Assembly: GCF_004402485.1 (NCBI RefSeq)
Contig: NZ_SOFG01000011.1
Span: 946,145-1,010,144 of the forward strand
DNA from: Cryobacterium algoricola
GTDB lineage: Bacteria; Actinomycetota; Actinomycetes; Actinomycetales; Microbacteriaceae
Reading direction: 5' to 3'
DNA length: 64,000 nucleotides
The notes beneath the pieces were generated by a model that ran no database searches, was not told where the DNA came from, and saw only the letters and a program-made list of their open reading frames with translations. Below are positions 63,594 through 64,000 of this stretch, in pieces (positions within the stretch are counted from its first letter, which is position 1; each line of letters starts with the position of its first letter). The translations under genes were made by a program, and so were the position numbers.

Positions 63594-64000
63594 GCGCCGG
63601 CCGCGTGAAACATGCCGGAAATGGCGGTGTGATCTATCCGACACGCCCGGGATGCGGCCGAGAGTTGCGGCCCCCGACGGTTCACCGTAAAGTCATCTAA
63701 GTCACCCCACAGGTGCGGAAAGCCGAAGCGCTTACCGGCCTCAAGCGGGACCACTTCCAATCCCGATCAACGCGTAAATTCGTTGGTTGAGATTGATGGC
63801 GTTTCACCAGATTCCCTTAGCGGGGGACCGAGCGAAACGACACGAAAGAAGAATAAGGAATTGCCTCGAAGCGACAGTCCGTAAGGGCCTGAAGTCGAGG
63901 TGTCCGATCCTTGAGAACTCAACAGCGTGCACAATGTCAAATGCCAAAAACCTCGTGGTTTGGATCCGTTTCTAGCGGTGAAGGATCAAGAGATTCCTTT
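63594..64000 (+). other. rRNA operon upstream region and leader
   Basis: After the methyltransferase stop no credible protein gene remains. The last part, with TTGAGAACTCAACAGCGTGC (63911-63930) followed by an AT-rich run to the window edge, looks like the leader that precedes 16S rRNA in Microbacteriaceae. The 16S gene is therefore expected just beyond position 64000. A 62-codon frame at 63787-63975 falls inside this leader. Confidence 0.75.
63665..63693 (+). promoter_or_regulatory. Probable rRNA promoter
   Basis: TTGCGG (63665-63670) and TAAAGT (63688-63693) are 17 bases apart. This would start transcription near 63700 and produce a leader of over 300 bases before 16S rRNA. Additional promoters may exist in the region. 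Confidence 0.55.

Noticed and set aside
63787..63975. 62-codon frame near the right end
   Set aside because: It lies within the rRNA leader, lacks a family resemblance, and the leader sequence explains the region.

Overview
The window is chromosomal DNA from a high-GC actinobacterium, most likely a member of Microbacteriaceae. The evidence is the very high GC at third codon positions, frequent GTG and TTG starts, dense GTGA/ATGA gene overlaps, HspR-type (HAIR box) heat-shock control, and an rRNA leader at the right edge of the type that precedes 16S rRNA in this family. No prophage, transposase or CRISPR array is visible. Most of the window looks like stable core genome with a few accessory metabolic modules.

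Layout. 1-4.6 kb: 3' end of dnaB, a three-gene proton-translocating transhydrogenase operon (pntAA-pntAB-pntB) closed by a strong terminator, and two small membrane proteins. 4.65-9 kb: purB with a low-molecular-weight tyrosine phosphatase (minus strand), a divergent pair encoding a WXG100-like helical protein and a GHSLGG alpha/beta hydrolase, and a small holin-like membrane protein. 9.1-13.9 kb: hisC and a 2-oxoacid dehydrogenase operon (E1-alpha, E1-beta, E2). 14-20.5 kb: a VIT-family transporter, a metal ABC transporter (binding protein, ATPase, two permeases) behind a Zur-type box, a Fur-family regulator, zinc-independent ribosomal proteins L28-L33-S14, and the nucleoid protein HU. 20.6-37.4 kb: mixed housekeeping and accessory genes, including a CopD-CtaG fusion, a Pif1-like helicase, nitronate monooxygenase-like protein, sugar mutarotase, an ABC exporter, GlpX, a molybdopterin oxidoreductase with its flavin reductase, an SRAP protein and a divergent sirtuin.

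37.4-43.8 kb is a complete sugar uptake and catabolism module: DeoR-type repressor, ABC importer, class II aldolase and a ribokinase-fold kinase. 44-49.2 kb holds an antiporter, lipoprotein, small membrane proteins and an acetyltransferase. 49.4-52.6 kb is an Entner-Doudoroff module in which gluconokinase and 6-phosphogluconate dehydratase are fused in one 831-residue protein, followed by KDPG aldolase, behind a striking palindromic operator. 52.7-58.3 kb holds hypothetical proteins, tRNA-Gly(CCC), dcd, a PEP-mutase-family enzyme and a UMF1-type transporter. 58.4-62.4 kb is the dnaK-grpE-dnaJ-hspR operon with two HAIR operators. An RsmC-like methyltransferase follows, then a probable rRNA promoter and leader, so 16S rRNA should begin just beyond the right end.

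The least ordinary items are the gluconokinase-dehydratase fusion with its operator, the sugar cluster whose kinase does not fit a familiar subfamily, and two families of dispersed palindromic repeats, one copy of which lies in frame inside a coding sequence. All calls rest on reading the sequence. No database search was run.
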